Notes: a model not told the origin generated them from the sequence alone. Shown: positions 7,000 through 16,404, counted from the first letter of the stretch. The stretch: DNA of 41,667 nt from Oscillatoriales cyanobacterium USR001 (GCA_001698425.1 MBRE01000041.1:1-41667); one strand, 5' to 3'. Numbers and translations: made by a program.

Positions 7000-8295
7000 T
7001 TACCTGTAATCCTGTCGTTGAATATCTCGCAAACGAGCTTCTGGGCGTTTAAATCGATCCATTTGAGCCTCAAAGAAACGGCGGTTAGCCATTAAATGTT
7101 TAGGATTTGGATCGTCCAAAGGATATAATAAAGCGGTCCGCAAAGCTTGAATTACTGCCGAAGTTACATTATACATCGATCGCTGAAAAGTAATCCCTAA
7201 TTGGACTAACATATCATCCTCACCCCGACAATGTTGGCGATAGTAATCCAACAAATAAGGCGGTAGGAAATGCAGCATATCCTGCATTAACAAAGTGGGT
7301 GGAATACCCGCAGTCCCCACTGGGAAAACATCAGCATAAAGAATGCCATAATGGAAATCTTTTTGCTCATCGGGAACCTGTTTTGCTTGGGCATTATAAG
7401 ACTTTGTGCCCCGGAAAGGTGAAGTGCGATAAAAAACCGCTTCTACATAGGGAAGTGCGGCTTCATAAAGCCACATAAAACCCTTAGATTTGGGAATAAT
7501 TTCGTAGCATTGTCCGCGAATATAAACATGATGATAAATTGGGCGACCTGCGATCGCAAAAATCCCATTAACTAGAAAATTCATCGCATCCGGGACACCT
7601 TTAAAACCACCTTCATCATAGATATCTGACATCTCAAAGAAAACCGGAGCCATAATTTCCCAAAATAGCCCTAAATTCGAGAAATAAGACATCTGACGAC
7701 ACTGTTCCAAAAACATATCTGGAAACAGTTTATAAAGTGCCATCATCGGCGGATTGTACTTGAAATAAGCCTTGATTGCCTTGTCAGCATTTGCCTGATA
7801 TTCTGCACTTTCCAAGTAATCATTAAATAGCCCACCCATGCCTTGATGCCAAAGCATCGATCGCATACATTCTTCCGCAAACTCCATATTAATGCGATCG
7901 TGCCATAAATGATGCAATAACTTCGGCATTTTGCCAGTTTCACCCTTCTCCATAAATGCTAAAAGTTCGGGGTGTGCTGTAGCAATACCGCGCCAAATTC
8001 GCAAATCTGCATCATCACCAGCATAGTGATTATGCAAATCTAAATACTCTTGAGGAAGCAGATACTTAAAAAAGGGAAAGGGATCTAAAAATACCCGTTC
8101 AGCAATGTAAAGCAAATCTCGCCAGTAGAAATCCATCGGCACAGCATAAGCCTTGTAAATACCGATAACTTGCATCAGATTTTCTGGCGTATCTGGTAAC
8201 ATTGAGCCACCCGCTTCTAAGCGGTGAATTATTTCCGCAAATTCGTGATTAGATGGTGGAATTTTAGTTGCCGGCTTAACAGAAGTTTGTACCAT
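7000..8295 (-). CDS. CO2 hydration protein (ChpX/ChpY, CupA/CupB family)
   Basis: 431 aa, third gene of an ndhF-ndhD-chp cluster on the minus strand. The family is specific to cyanobacterial NDH-1 complexes and couples thylakoid electron transport to conversion of CO2 to bicarbonate. The HHLWHDR segment (residues 128-134) lies where the zinc-site His and Arg of CupA have been reported; that alignment is from memory. Other conserved text is FYWRDLLYIAERVFLDPFPF and PLYPLDDPNPKH-like DDPNPKHLMANRRFFEAQMDR near the C-terminus. The small fasciclin-like cupS gene, which normally follows cupA, is absent downstream, favouring the constitutive CupB/NDH-1MS' form. The paralogue is not settled by sequence alone. 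Confidence 0.88.
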   Translation of the reverse strand: MVQTSVKPATKIPPSNHEFAEIIHRLEAGGSMLPDTPENLMQVIGIYKAYAVPMDFYWRDLLYIAERVFLDPFPFFKYLLPQEYLDLHNHYAGDDADLRIWRGIATAHPELLAFMEKGETGKMPKLLHHLWHDRINMEFAEECMRSMLWHQGMGGLFNDYLESAEYQANADKAIKAYFKYNPPMMALYKLFPDMFLEQCRQMSYFSNLGLFWEIMAPVFFEMSDIYDEGGFKGVPDAMNFLVNGIFAIAGRPIYHHVYIRGQCYEIIPKSKGFMWLYEAALPYVEAVFYRTSPFRGTKSYNAQAKQVPDEQKDFHYGILYADVFPVGTAGIPPTLLMQDMLHFLPPYLLDYYRQHCRGEDDMLVQLGITFQRSMYNVTSAVIQALRTALLYPLDDPNPKHLMANRRFFEAQMDRFKRPEARLRDIQRQDYR

Positions 8296-8380
8296 TTTTC
8301 TTTTCCTTTGAAGATGAATTTGAAAATATTAGTAGGGGCAATCCCCCTGTGGTTGCCCTTTAATATTGGTAGGGATGGAT

Positions 8381-9877
8381 TTAATTATCTTGGGTAATTA
8401 CCAATTCCCCATTATGACTGGGAAGAGTTGCAACAATTGCATTAGTAGTAGATTCAGTCCACTTTACTAACCAAGTGGGTTGCACTCCTAAAAAGAAAAT
8501 TGTGATTGCCAAAACTATGGCAGTAATACTTTCGCCAAACTTGACTTTTGGATAGTAAGCTAACTTGTTATCCAACTTACCGAAACAAGTCCGGTTAAGC
8601 AGAATTAGGAAATAAACTGCCGTTAATCCAGAGGCAAATATACAGAGCAAAGTCTCGATGGGAAAGACAGAAAAAGAGCCTTGAAACACCAAAAATTCAG
8701 AAATAAAACCTACTAAACCAGGAATCCCAGCACTTGCCATTCCCCCTAAAATTAGCAAGGAACTAATTAACGGTAAACCCCGCACTGGATTCATCAAACC
8801 ATTGAGAATATCCAAATCGCGAGTACCGACTTTAGTTTCAATTACCCCTACTAAATAAAATAGTAAAGCCAAGATTAAACCATGACTTACCATTTGAGCA
8901 ACAGCACCAACCATCGCCAATTTTGTCCCAGCAGCAATAGCTACTAAAATGTAACCCATGTGGCCGATCGAACTGTAAGCAACCATTCGCTTAATGTCTT
9001 TTTGCGCGATCGCACTCAAAGCTCCATAAAGTACGCTAAAAGTGCCAATAATAGCTAAACTAGGAGCGATAATTGCCCACGCATCAGGTAACATTTGTAA
9101 ACCAAAACGCACTAAACCGTAAGTTCCTAATTTGGCAAGAATCCCCCCTAACATAATCACAACAGGTGTGGAAGATTCCACATAAGCATCTGGTAGCCAA
9201 GTGTGCAAAGGAACTAAGGGAATTTTGATGGCAAATCCTACTAACAGCACAATTAGTAGTATTAATTGGGTACTCAAAGGTAATGTTTGAGTGTTGATAT
9301 CGCTGTAGTCAAAACTAGGAGAATGACTCAACCAAGCAGTACCTAAAAAAGCTGCCAAAACTAAGATTCCAGAAACAGCAGTGTAAAGCAAAAACTTAAC
9401 CGCTGCATATTCCCGTTTCTGGCTACCCCAAATGGCAATTAATAGGTAAAAAGGAATGAGTTCTAGTTCATAAAATAGGATGAACAGAAGTAAATTTTGA
9501 GCCACAAAAGCTCCAGCAATTCCGGCATTAACTAGCAACATTAAGGGATAGTAAAGCCGAGGTCTTTCTACTACATCGCCGCTGCCATAGATCACAATTG
9601 CTGTTAGAAAACTGCTTAAAACTATCAAAGGCATTGATAGGCCGTCAACTCCCAATTTATAGTTTAAACCTAATTGGGGAATCCAAGGTAAATACTCTGA
9701 TAATTGCAATCCTGAAGCGGTTAAATCAAATTGAGTTAACAGAAATACAGTCCAGAGAAAGATAGCAATAGCCAAGGCTAATGAAATGTAGCGGAGGCGA
9801 ATTGCCGTTTGGTTTCCTGGTAAAAATCCGATGATAGCAGCCCCCAAAACGGGCAACCAGATCAAGGTACTCAGCAT
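8381..9877 (-). CDS. ndhD: NAD(P)H-quinone oxidoreductase subunit 4 (NdhD3/D4 type)
   Basis: 498 aa, about 14 transmembrane helices. It has proton-pump antiporter family hallmarks: GVDGLSMPLIVLSSF, LLLFILFYELELIPFYLLI (with the conserved TM5 Glu), AIKIPLVPLHTWLPDAYVE and QKDIKRMVAYSSIGHMGYI. In CO2-uptake NDH-1 complexes NdhD3 or NdhD4 pairs with NdhF3 or NdhF4 and a Chp/Cup protein. The gene lies 85 bp upstream of chp and 166 bp downstream of ndhF, all co-directional, so one operon is likely. Confidence 0.93.
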   Translation of the reverse strand: MLSTLIWLPVLGAAIIGFLPGNQTAIRLRYISLALAIAIFLWTVFLLTQFDLTASGLQLSEYLPWIPQLGLNYKLGVDGLSMPLIVLSSFLTAIVIYGSGDVVERPRLYYPLMLLVNAGIAGAFVAQNLLLFILFYELELIPFYLLIAIWGSQKREYAAVKFLLYTAVSGILVLAAFLGTAWLSHSPSFDYSDINTQTLPLSTQLILLIVLLVGFAIKIPLVPLHTWLPDAYVESSTPVVIMLGGILAKLGTYGLVRFGLQMLPDAWAIIAPSLAIIGTFSVLYGALSAIAQKDIKRMVAYSSIGHMGYILVAIAAGTKLAMVGAVAQMVSHGLILALLFYLVGVIETKVGTRDLDILNGLMNPVRGLPLISSLLILGGMASAGIPGLVGFISEFLVFQGSFSVFPIETLLCIFASGLTAVYFLILLNRTCFGKLDNKLAYYPKVKFGESITAIVLAITIFFLGVQPTWLVKWTESTTNAIVATLPSHNGELVITQDN

Positions 9878-9904
9878 GGTTTATGTTTGGTTGGTAATGT
9901 CTAA

Positions 9905-10000
9905 CTAAATTGCATTAATAATTTCCGCAGGTACTCGCGAATCAGCACATCCTAGAATAGCAGCAAAGGAATTTTGGGCTTTGGCAACTACTCCACCACT
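9905..10000 (-). pseudogene. Beta-carbonic anhydrase fragment between ndhF and ndhD
   Basis: On the minus strand the frame reads GGVVAKAQNSFAAILGCADS, continuing RVPAEIINAI and a stop. AILGCADSRVPAEI is the signature core of beta-class carbonic anhydrases: Cys and the Asp-Arg pair of the CxDSR zinc/active-site motif. Only ~30 codons remain; the following FDxGxGDLFVxRxAGN block and the His-x-x-Cys zinc ligands are missing. Upstream the frame runs into GTTAAC-rich repeats (10000-10060). It is a relic, not a working gene. Confidence 0.75.
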
Positions 10001-10062
10001 GTTAACTGCTAACGGTTAACAATTAACCGTTAACTGCTAACTGTTAACCGCTAACTATTAAC
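10000..10062. repeat. GTTAAC/GCTAAC short tandem repeats
   Basis: Alternating GTTAACTGCTAACGGTTAAC-type units in both orientations fill the end of the ndhF-ndhD gap up to the ndhF stop region. Similar GTTAACA units occur at 17634-17670. They may have mediated loss of the carbonic anhydrase gene. Confidence 0.75.
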
Positions 10063-11909
10063 GAAAGCCGAGACAATATGGGTAAAGTTAGTAACAGGAT
10101 TAACCCGGCAACTCCCACCAGAATTGTCAGAGCATAAAATTGGGTTTGACCAGAAACATTGTACTTTAAACTTTGTCCGCTGAAAACAGCGGCTAAACCT
10201 ACGAAATTTACCAATCCATCAACTAGAAAGCGATCGATCCAGAAGATAGTTTTTGACACAACATCTACGACAAAAACAATGCTAACTCGGTAAAGTTGGG
10301 CGGTGTAAAGATCGTAAGCAAAAAAGTCTTGTATTGCTTGGGAACCTAAACGCACTGGCTTGGCAAAATTGTCATTTAGATAAACAAATACTCCGCTACC
10401 AAAACCAATTGCAGTTGAAGCAATTAACAAACCAGCAACCACAATATTAATGTTTGCCCAAGCTGGTAATAATTGCCACTGAATTAACATCAGGGGAACG
10501 TGCAAAGTGAAGCCCATTAAAATTACCATTGGCAAGATAAAAGGCCAGTGTAATTCAGGCGATCGCGCCGTCATTGCCGTCCTTGATTTCCCACCAAAAA
10601 TCAGGCTAAACTCCCGCGTTAAACTAAAAGCTGTTAAGCCATTTACGACTAAAACAACTAATAATAACCAATTACCATCATTCCACAGGTGTTCGCACAT
10701 TTTTAGCATTGACCAAAAGCAGCCAAAAGGTGGTACTGCGACCAATGCCACTGCGCCCACCACAAAAGCCATTCCCGATATCGGTCGGCGGGACCACAGA
10801 CCGCCAAGTTGGGTAAGATCCTGAGTGATGTTATTCCAAATAATGTTGCCCACACTCATCACCAACAAACTCATGGCGAAAGCGTAGGTAAAAAGGAGTG
10901 TTAGCGCTGTCTCGGTTTGCTCAGTGCCTACGGCAATAAACACCAAACCCATGTAAGCGCTGACGGAGTAGGATAGAGAGCGTTTGGTATCAATTTGCGC
11001 GATCGCAATTAAAGAAGCGCCCACAGCAGTCACTGCACCCACAAAAATTATCGCCGCCACACCCACAGGAGACAAAGCAATTATCGGTTGCAACTTAATT
11101 AGCACCCATGCACCCGTTGAAACGACGACGGTATTACGCAAAATCGTCCCTGGCATCGGGCCTTCCATTGCCTCATCCAGCCAGAGGTGCAGGGGAAACT
11201 GAGCGCATTTGCCCATCGGTCCTGCAATTAAAGCTAAACTCAACAGCGTGGCAACTGTAGGATCGATAGTTGCCGTCTTAGCCCAGGTTGCTAACTCGGT
11301 AAAGTTCCAAGTACCCGCCAAAGGCAAAAGGGCAACAACTCCCATCAGCAAAATTAAGTCTCCCACCCGCTTTGTTAAGAAAGCATCGCGGGCACCGGTG
11401 ATTACTAAAGACTGGTTGAACCACAACCCAATCAATAGATAAGTTCCTAAAGTAAGAACTTCCAGAATCATGTAGCTGAAAAATAGCGAGTTGCATAGCG
11501 CTAGGCCGCACATCCCCGCTTCAAAAATTCCCAACATGGAATAAAACCGCGCCCAACCCCAATCCATTTCCATGTAACCAATTGCGAAAATTTGGGCAAT
11601 GAGGTTTAAGCCTGTCACCAAAACTGTCACGCCAATAGTAACTGAAGAAATTTCTAAGGGGATAGTGAGCTCTAAGCCTGCTACCTTCAGCCAAGGTATC
11701 AGGATTTGCAGCGGCGGCTGGTTCCAAGTCGCAGACAAAGCGAGTATTCCATGTAGAAAGGCGATCAAAGTTAGAATCGCATTCACGTAGCCTGCCGGTC
11801 TCGGTCCTGTCAGGCGAGTGATTCCGGGAAACCACAAAGCCGACAAAACTGCACCTATAAGGGGATAGCAGGGTATTAACCAAACGGTCTGAAGGAACAG
11901 TTGGTTCAT
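10044..11909 (-). CDS. ndhF: NAD(P)H-quinone oxidoreductase subunit 5 (NdhF3/F4 type)
   Basis: 621 aa, polytopic antiporter-like subunit. Landmarks: YMEMDWGWARFYSMLGIFEAGM, SYMILEVLTLGTYLLIGLW, GARDAFLTKRVGDLILLMG, the central MGKCAQFPLHLWLDEAMEGP (conserved proton-pathway Lys), and AQIDTKRSLSYSVSAYMGLV. 'PMPGTILRNTVVVSTGAWVL' departs from respiratory NdhF1 (which has TPISALIHAATMV) and is typical of the CO2-uptake F3/F4 type. It is shorter than NdhF1. It is the first gene of the ndhF-ndhD-chp set. Confidence 0.93.
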   Translation of the reverse strand: MNQLFLQTVWLIPCYPLIGAVLSALWFPGITRLTGPRPAGYVNAILTLIAFLHGILALSATWNQPPLQILIPWLKVAGLELTIPLEISSVTIGVTVLVTGLNLIAQIFAIGYMEMDWGWARFYSMLGIFEAGMCGLALCNSLFFSYMILEVLTLGTYLLIGLWFNQSLVITGARDAFLTKRVGDLILLMGVVALLPLAGTWNFTELATWAKTATIDPTVATLLSLALIAGPMGKCAQFPLHLWLDEAMEGPMPGTILRNTVVVSTGAWVLIKLQPIIALSPVGVAAIIFVGAVTAVGASLIAIAQIDTKRSLSYSVSAYMGLVFIAVGTEQTETALTLLFTYAFAMSLLVMSVGNIIWNNITQDLTQLGGLWSRRPISGMAFVVGAVALVAVPPFGCFWSMLKMCEHLWNDGNWLLLVVLVVNGLTAFSLTREFSLIFGGKSRTAMTARSPELHWPFILPMVILMGFTLHVPLMLIQWQLLPAWANINIVVAGLLIASTAIGFGSGVFVYLNDNFAKPVRLGSQAIQDFFAYDLYTAQLYRVSIVFVVDVVSKTIFWIDRFLVDGLVNFVGLAAVFSGQSLKYNVSGQTQFYALTILVGVAGLILLLTLPILSRLSLIVSG

Positions 11910-12243
11910 TGGAATTACCTGTCAATCGTTACAAAAAGTTAAAAATCTGAGAATTAGCCTGAGTTGCGATCGCGAAGAAACACTCATCAGGATATTGTTC
12001 TTAATTTTATATTAAGTTTTGCCTGACACTCTCATTTTTCACAGACAAATTTGTAATGAGCGTGCTAAATTTCACTTATATAATATAAGACAATATAAAT
12101 TTTGCTGATATTGTACAAAATCAGCAGTTAATTAATTTGATTAATTAATTTTATTAATTTAAAAATTAGCTAATACTCTAGGAAAATGTCTCAACATTTC
12201 CTAGAGATGTCTATTAATTCCTCAAAGAAATATGTCCGACTAC
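11910..12243. other. AT-rich intergenic region upstream of ndhF
   Basis: 334 bp with no coding support. On the minus strand TTGTAC-N17-TATTGT (about 12087-12115) is a possible ndhF promoter. 12120-12170 is made of TTAATTAA-type repeats. A terminator-like hairpin lies at 12176-12206. No carbon-regulator site could be assigned with confidence. Confidence 0.4.
12176..12206 (-). terminator. Hairpin downstream of the 12244-12819 gene
   Basis: CTCTAGGAAAATGT, loop CTCA, then ACATTTCCTAGAG: a 13-bp stem with one bulged A, 38 bp after the minus-strand gene's stop and followed by AT-rich sequence on that strand. Plausible factor-independent terminator. Confidence 0.6.
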
Positions 12244-12819
12244 TTAGCCAAGTCGATGATTATGTTCGAGTTCCAAACTAGCTTGTTCAGAACTTTTGGG
12301 TACAAGCAATGTATTCCCACCCGGTTGTAACACTGCTTTAATAACTTGAAGAAAGCGATTTGGCTTGCCTTGACCGTTAAGTTTACGGCGATCTTTTACC
12401 TTTTTAGCGAGGTGTCGCATTACCGATAAATCTAATTCATCTACAAAATGGTCAGCAATTCTTTCCCCCATCAAATCAATTGCTTCTGAATATTGTTCCG
12501 TCAGCATTTCAATTGCATCGTAGGCTTCATCAGCTACTTGATTAGCAATACTTTTATTCGATTCAGTGGCAGGTTGAGCATTATTGCGGCGGCGATCTAA
12601 AAGATTTTGGTAGTCGGCTATACTCATTCCCAAATTGTAAATATGGTGATGAACATGATCGATTAAATCTACTTCAGTAGGATAATAAAAACCTCTGCTA
12701 CTATTGATGCCATGCAGTTTAGCCCAACGTCGCAGAATAGCTTCATCTTCCAACTGGTATCGCTCTAACATTTGAGCTATATTTAATTGTACTTCAGGCG
12801 TAACTTTAAAATCACTCAT
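12244..12819 (-). CDS. Hypothetical protein, mainly helical
   Basis: 191 aa, not recognised. It is predicted cytosolic: no signal peptide or membrane segment. The N-terminal ~30 residues (VQLNIAQMLERYQLEDEAILRRW) and the middle (EMLTEQYSEAIDLMGERIADHFVDELDLSVMRHL, abbreviated) look amphipathic helical. A His cluster (DHVHHHIYNLG, residues ~54-64) could bind metal. The C-terminal part FLQVIKAVLQPGGNTLLVP is followed by an acidic/His tail. A GAGGTTTC sequence upstream (12820-12830) is a weak SD. It is monocistronic, back to back with the plus-strand gene at 13116. Confidence 0.65.
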   Translation of the reverse strand: MSDFKVTPEVQLNIAQMLERYQLEDEAILRRWAKLHGINSSRGFYYPTEVDLIDHVHHHIYNLGMSIADYQNLLDRRRNNAQPATESNKSIANQVADEAYDAIEMLTEQYSEAIDLMGERIADHFVDELDLSVMRHLAKKVKDRRKLNGQGKPNRFLQVIKAVLQPGGNTLLVPKSSEQASLELEHNHRLG

Positions 12820-13028
12820 GGAGAAACCTCGGAAGTAATAGGTAAATCAAGCAGAATGTTGACAATTTGATGAGTAAGTGGTTGGACGTATGTATTGCTT
12901 GTCTTTGCGAGAAACAAAGCAATCTCAAAGCCTTAGAACTATAACCATAGTTAGTTTAAAGCAAGGAGGCTGTCAAAGTACACATTTCTCAGAAAATTAA
13001 GATTTTGGGGAGCGTTCAGATTTTGCCC

Positions 13029-13057
13029 TTGAATTGTAGAGACAATTCAGGTACAAT
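13029..13057 (+). promoter_or_regulatory. Promoter with palindromic spacer
   Basis: TTGAAT (13029-13034), 17 bp, TACAAT (13052-13057): a good sigma70-type promoter 59 bp before the 13116 start. GAATTGTAGAGACAATTC (13031-13048) is a 7-bp inverted repeat filling the -35/spacer area, placed as an operator would be. Confidence 0.6.
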
Positions 13058-13115
13058 AGCATAGGTTAATCTATCCTGAGCGATCGCAAACTCATAACGA
13101 TAGAGGATTCTTGCT

Positions 13116-13430
13116 ATGCCTATCTACGACTATTTCTGTCCCACTAATAACAAACAGCTGGAAGTTTGGCACAGTATCAACCTGGAAGTCACCACTTGGG
13201 GAGAATTGTGCAAATTAGCAAAGTGCTCGCCGGGGGATACCCCTGAAGATGCAGCCGTGCGCCGCCTGCTGAGTGCGCCAAGATTGATTAAGCCTACATC
13301 AAACAATGATTACAAAAATGCTGGATTCACTAAGTATGTAAAGCGTGAGGAGGGGGTTTATGAGGATGTTACAGCTGATAGTTCCAAAAATCGCTTGGTG
13401 AATCGCGAGGGAAAGCCGATTAAAGAGTAA
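13116..13430 (+). CDS. Small FmdB-like protein with degraded zinc ribbon
   Basis: 104 aa. It begins MPIYDYFCP, like FmdB/zinc-ribbon proteins (MPxYxYxCxxC), and has a family-like tail. The usual CxxC pairs are absent: only C8, then C32 and C37 in GELCKLAKCS, separated by a WHSINLEVTTWG segment. Zinc binding is doubtful. Function unknown; probably a conserved cyanobacterial protein. TAGAGGATT upstream is a modest SD. The promoter at 13029-13057 suggests individual transcription. Confidence 0.65.
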   Translation: MPIYDYFCPTNNKQLEVWHSINLEVTTWGELCKLAKCSPGDTPEDAAVRRLLSAPRLIKPTSNNDYKNAGFTKYVKREEGVYEDVTADSSKNRLVNREGKPIKE

Positions 13431-13598
13431 TTAATTGTGTGCATTGTATGGTGGGCGCTGCGATCGCGCTTCACCATTTTATATAAAGTTTTGTAACAAT
13501 TGTTTTGTACTCGAATGCTTCGCCGTCGCCTTGCCAATGGGGGACTACAGGGGTAAAATTACCAATTACCAATTACCAGTCGTACCTCTTCCATAAAA

Positions 13599-16202
13599 AT
13601 GAATTTACAAACAGATACTCTCTCTACTAATGCTATTTCCTCTAATTTCCACTTCACTATTCTTGGACATATCGAGTCTAGTGAAGGAGTTAATTATTTA
13701 GTTTGTCGGGAAAATATTAAGTTTCCAGTTAATTCACTCCCAGCATTATATCCTCCTGGTGTTTTATTGTGGCAAGCGATTCCCAGTACCGATTCTACGG
13801 GTGAGATTTCTAATTTAACGTTGTTAAATTTTGAGCAGGTTAACCTCAATAATTATCAAGAAGATAAATGTTTGTTAATAGGGCGAGTTGTACAATTAGG
13901 CAAAAAGTACAATTTCACTCTAGTTAAGGTAAATAGGAATGGGGGGAAAACGTTAAAAATAACTTTATTATCGCCCGATCGCCAGATGAAAATCGGTCAT
14001 TTATGGCAAATAATAGCTGTCCGTCAAGGGAGATTTCTCCACGTCAATGCGGGTAATCTTCTTAAAGAAAATCCAAGCGATTCAGATGAAAACTTAGCTA
14101 ATTTAGAGGAACAAAATCAAAAAATAAATTCATCTAATGATTTAGAAAAAAAGATATCGATCGGTGATTTAGTCCCAGGAAATGCTGATTTAAACGAAGC
14201 TAATGGTAATAATTTAACAACAAAAGCTCCTAATTCATTAACAACTCCTCCTCCCATTGAAGATGCGATCGCGGCTTTAGTTGCAGAAACTCAACTGGAA
14301 AATTGGAACATAGGAAAACCCAAACAAAGAGCAAATAAAACCTGGGAATGGAATGCGATTCATCCAAGCACTCAACAGCGAGCAAGAGTAAGGATTATTG
14401 GCAAGAAAAACCCGCACGTTTATCAATACCCATCAATTGCTCAGACAGATGCTCAGGAAAATACGAATCTAGCAGAAAATACCCACCTAGCCGTTACGCC
14501 ATTGGGAGCAGCTAGAGGAATTGGTGCTTCATGTTTTCGCGTAGAAATTGGTCCTTATGAGGTAGTTTTAGACTGCGGTTCTCGTCCCAAAGGTTACGAT
14601 CCTTTACCGGCTTTAGAGTATCTAAACAACCCAGATTTATTAATAGTTTCTCATGCCCATTTAGACCATTTAGGAGCGGTTCCAGTCTTCCATAATCGCT
14701 ATCCAGGGGTGCGGATAATTTGCACTCATGGTACTAGAGAAATAGCTCATATTATGTTAAGAGATTGTCTGAAAGTACAGAATATGAATGAAGACTCTAC
14801 CCCACTTTTTGATGATGTAGATTTGGAGCGGACTTTATTTAGATTAGAAACTCAACCTGTGGGAGTTGATTTTGAACCTTTACCGGGATTAAAAGTAAGA
14901 TTTATCAACGCGGGGCATATTTTAGGCGCAGCTTGTATTTATATGACTTGTGGAGAGCGATCGCTAATTTACACTGGTGATTATAATACCACTTCTAGCC
15001 GCACTACTACAGGATTGCGATTAGCTGATTTACCCTCAGCAGATATTTTGATTACAGAATCCACTTATGGTGCTGATAATCATCCTAGTAGAAAAGCTCA
15101 AGAAACAGCATTAATTGATGCGATCGCAGAAGTAATTAAAGCAGGTGGAAATGTGCTAATTCCCGCCTTTGCCTTGGGCAGAGCCCAAGAGATTTTATTA
15201 GCTATTCGTACTAGCATGACCTTTCATACTTTAAAAATTCCAGTTTATGTCGATGGATTAGTCAGAAGCGTAACTGAAACATTCAGAGATAACCTCGAAC
15301 TTTTGCCAGAATCAGTACAGAATTTTGTGAAACAATGCAATCGAGAACCATTTTTTGATGCGAATGAAATGCCGCCAATTATTCCGATTAGCAATCCCAA
15401 AGAACGACCTTTAGCAATGGCTAAACCGAGCGTAATCGTAGCTAGTTCTGGAATGTTAAGCGGCGGTGCTTCTGTTTACTATGCTCAAACTTTATTAGAG
15501 AGAGAAAATGCCGCTATTTTCATCTCTGGTTACACCGATGAAGAATCGCCAGGGCGACTTTTGCAGAATTTAGCGGTGGGAGATGAAATTGAGTTAGATG
15601 GGAAGAAAATCACCGTTAAAGCACAAATTAAAAGATTCAATTTATCGGCTCATGCTGATAAAATTGGACTAACGCAAGTGATTAATAAAGTAAATCCCAA
15701 ACACCTAATTTTAATTCACGGTTGCGGTAATGCTTTGCACTCATTAGCAGATTCTGGAGATTTAAAATCTAAGCATTATATTCACATTCCTAGTGTCGGG
15801 GAAAGGATAGAATATGGACAAGCACCTGAGCATCTTTCTCAATCACAACTAGCCAAAATTGAACTACCTCAAGAATTTGAAGTTAGCATCGAAGCAGAAA
15901 TAGAGGGTGCTTGGTTACAAATTCCTTTGGAAGTAGTGGAAAACGATCCCCGTTGGCAACTGTTAGCAAATAGTGGAATACTTAAGGCTTCTTGGGAGGG
16001 CTATCATCTGAAATTGAGCCCAATTACGCAGAAAAATATCTCATCGCAAAAGGCAATAGAAGATGCCATTACTAAAGGAGAAGATTGCTGTGCAGTTTGC
16101 AAGTTTTATCAGGGAGGAAAATGTAAAGGGGAAGAAAGCGCACTCTTTGAATTTCAAGTCGATCCGGGTGGAATTTGTGCGGAGTTTAGTAGTGATAATT
16201 AA
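13599..16202 (+). CDS. Beta-CASP metallo-beta-lactamase fold protein (RNase-like)
   Basis: 867 aa. Residues 1-~300 are a cyanobacterial N-terminal extension with no recognised domain, ending in a segment with WEWNAIHPSTQQRARVRI. The MBL core follows: SHAHLDHLG (H352, H354, D356, H357), H440 in NAGHILGA, and D461 in YTGDYN. Beta-CASP motifs are PAFALGRAQE (~522-531), VIVASSGMLSGG and LSAHAD. This is the CPSF73/RNase J-like architecture of RNA-processing nucleases. The C-terminus (~800-867) has a Cys cluster, CCAVCKFYQGGKCKG and a later Cys, probably a small metal-binding knob. No partner gene is nearby. Confidence 0.87.
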   Translation: MNLQTDTLSTNAISSNFHFTILGHIESSEGVNYLVCRENIKFPVNSLPALYPPGVLLWQAIPSTDSTGEISNLTLLNFEQVNLNNYQEDKCLLIGRVVQLGKKYNFTLVKVNRNGGKTLKITLLSPDRQMKIGHLWQIIAVRQGRFLHVNAGNLLKENPSDSDENLANLEEQNQKINSSNDLEKKISIGDLVPGNADLNEANGNNLTTKAPNSLTTPPPIEDAIAALVAETQLENWNIGKPKQRANKTWEWNAIHPSTQQRARVRIIGKKNPHVYQYPSIAQTDAQENTNLAENTHLAVTPLGAARGIGASCFRVEIGPYEVVLDCGSRPKGYDPLPALEYLNNPDLLIVSHAHLDHLGAVPVFHNRYPGVRIICTHGTREIAHIMLRDCLKVQNMNEDSTPLFDDVDLERTLFRLETQPVGVDFEPLPGLKVRFINAGHILGAACIYMTCGERSLIYTGDYNTTSSRTTTGLRLADLPSADILITESTYGADNHPSRKAQETALIDAIAEVIKAGGNVLIPAFALGRAQEILLAIRTSMTFHTLKIPVYVDGLVRSVTETFRDNLELLPESVQNFVKQCNREPFFDANEMPPIIPISNPKERPLAMAKPSVIVASSGMLSGGASVYYAQTLLERENAAIFISGYTDEESPGRLLQNLAVGDEIELDGKKITVKAQIKRFNLSAHADKIGLTQVINKVNPKHLILIHGCGNALHSLADSGDLKSKHYIHIPSVGERIEYGQAPEHLSQSQLAKIELPQEFEVSIEAEIEGAWLQIPLEVVENDPRWQLLANSGILKASWEGYHLKLSPITQKNISSQKAIEDAITKGEDCCAVCKFYQGGKCKGEESALFEFQVDPGGICAEFSSDN

Positions 16203-16208
16203 AGGTAT

Positions 16209-16315
16209 TTAGGAATAGAAATTAAATAATTAGCTTGTTTGTAGTAAGCGCTTTAGCGCGAAGACAGCGCTTACTACAAACCAAATCATCAAGTTATTGA
16301 ATTTTCATTCCTTAG
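16209..16315 (+). repeat. MITE-like palindromic repeat, copy C
   Basis: 107 bp, same terminal inverted repeats and GTAGTAAGCGC core as copies B and D. The loop differs (AAGACA). It begins 6 bp after the beta-CASP gene and may serve as its 3' hairpin. Confidence 0.85.
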
Positions 16316-16404
16316 TTGCACTTTAGCGAAGACAACGCATTGAACCTTAGTGTGAAACAGCCCTGCTTCCCTGGTAGGGAAGGGGGCTGGGAGTTATGTC
16401 TTTG

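Noticed and set aside
10507..10824. 105-codon plus-strand frame opposite ndhF
   Set aside because: Antisense shadow of a well-supported gene.
11521..11925. 134-codon minus-strand frame within ndhF
   Set aside because: Out-of-frame shadow of ndhF; composition (Arg/Ser/Pro-rich) is not protein-like and ndhF is intact.
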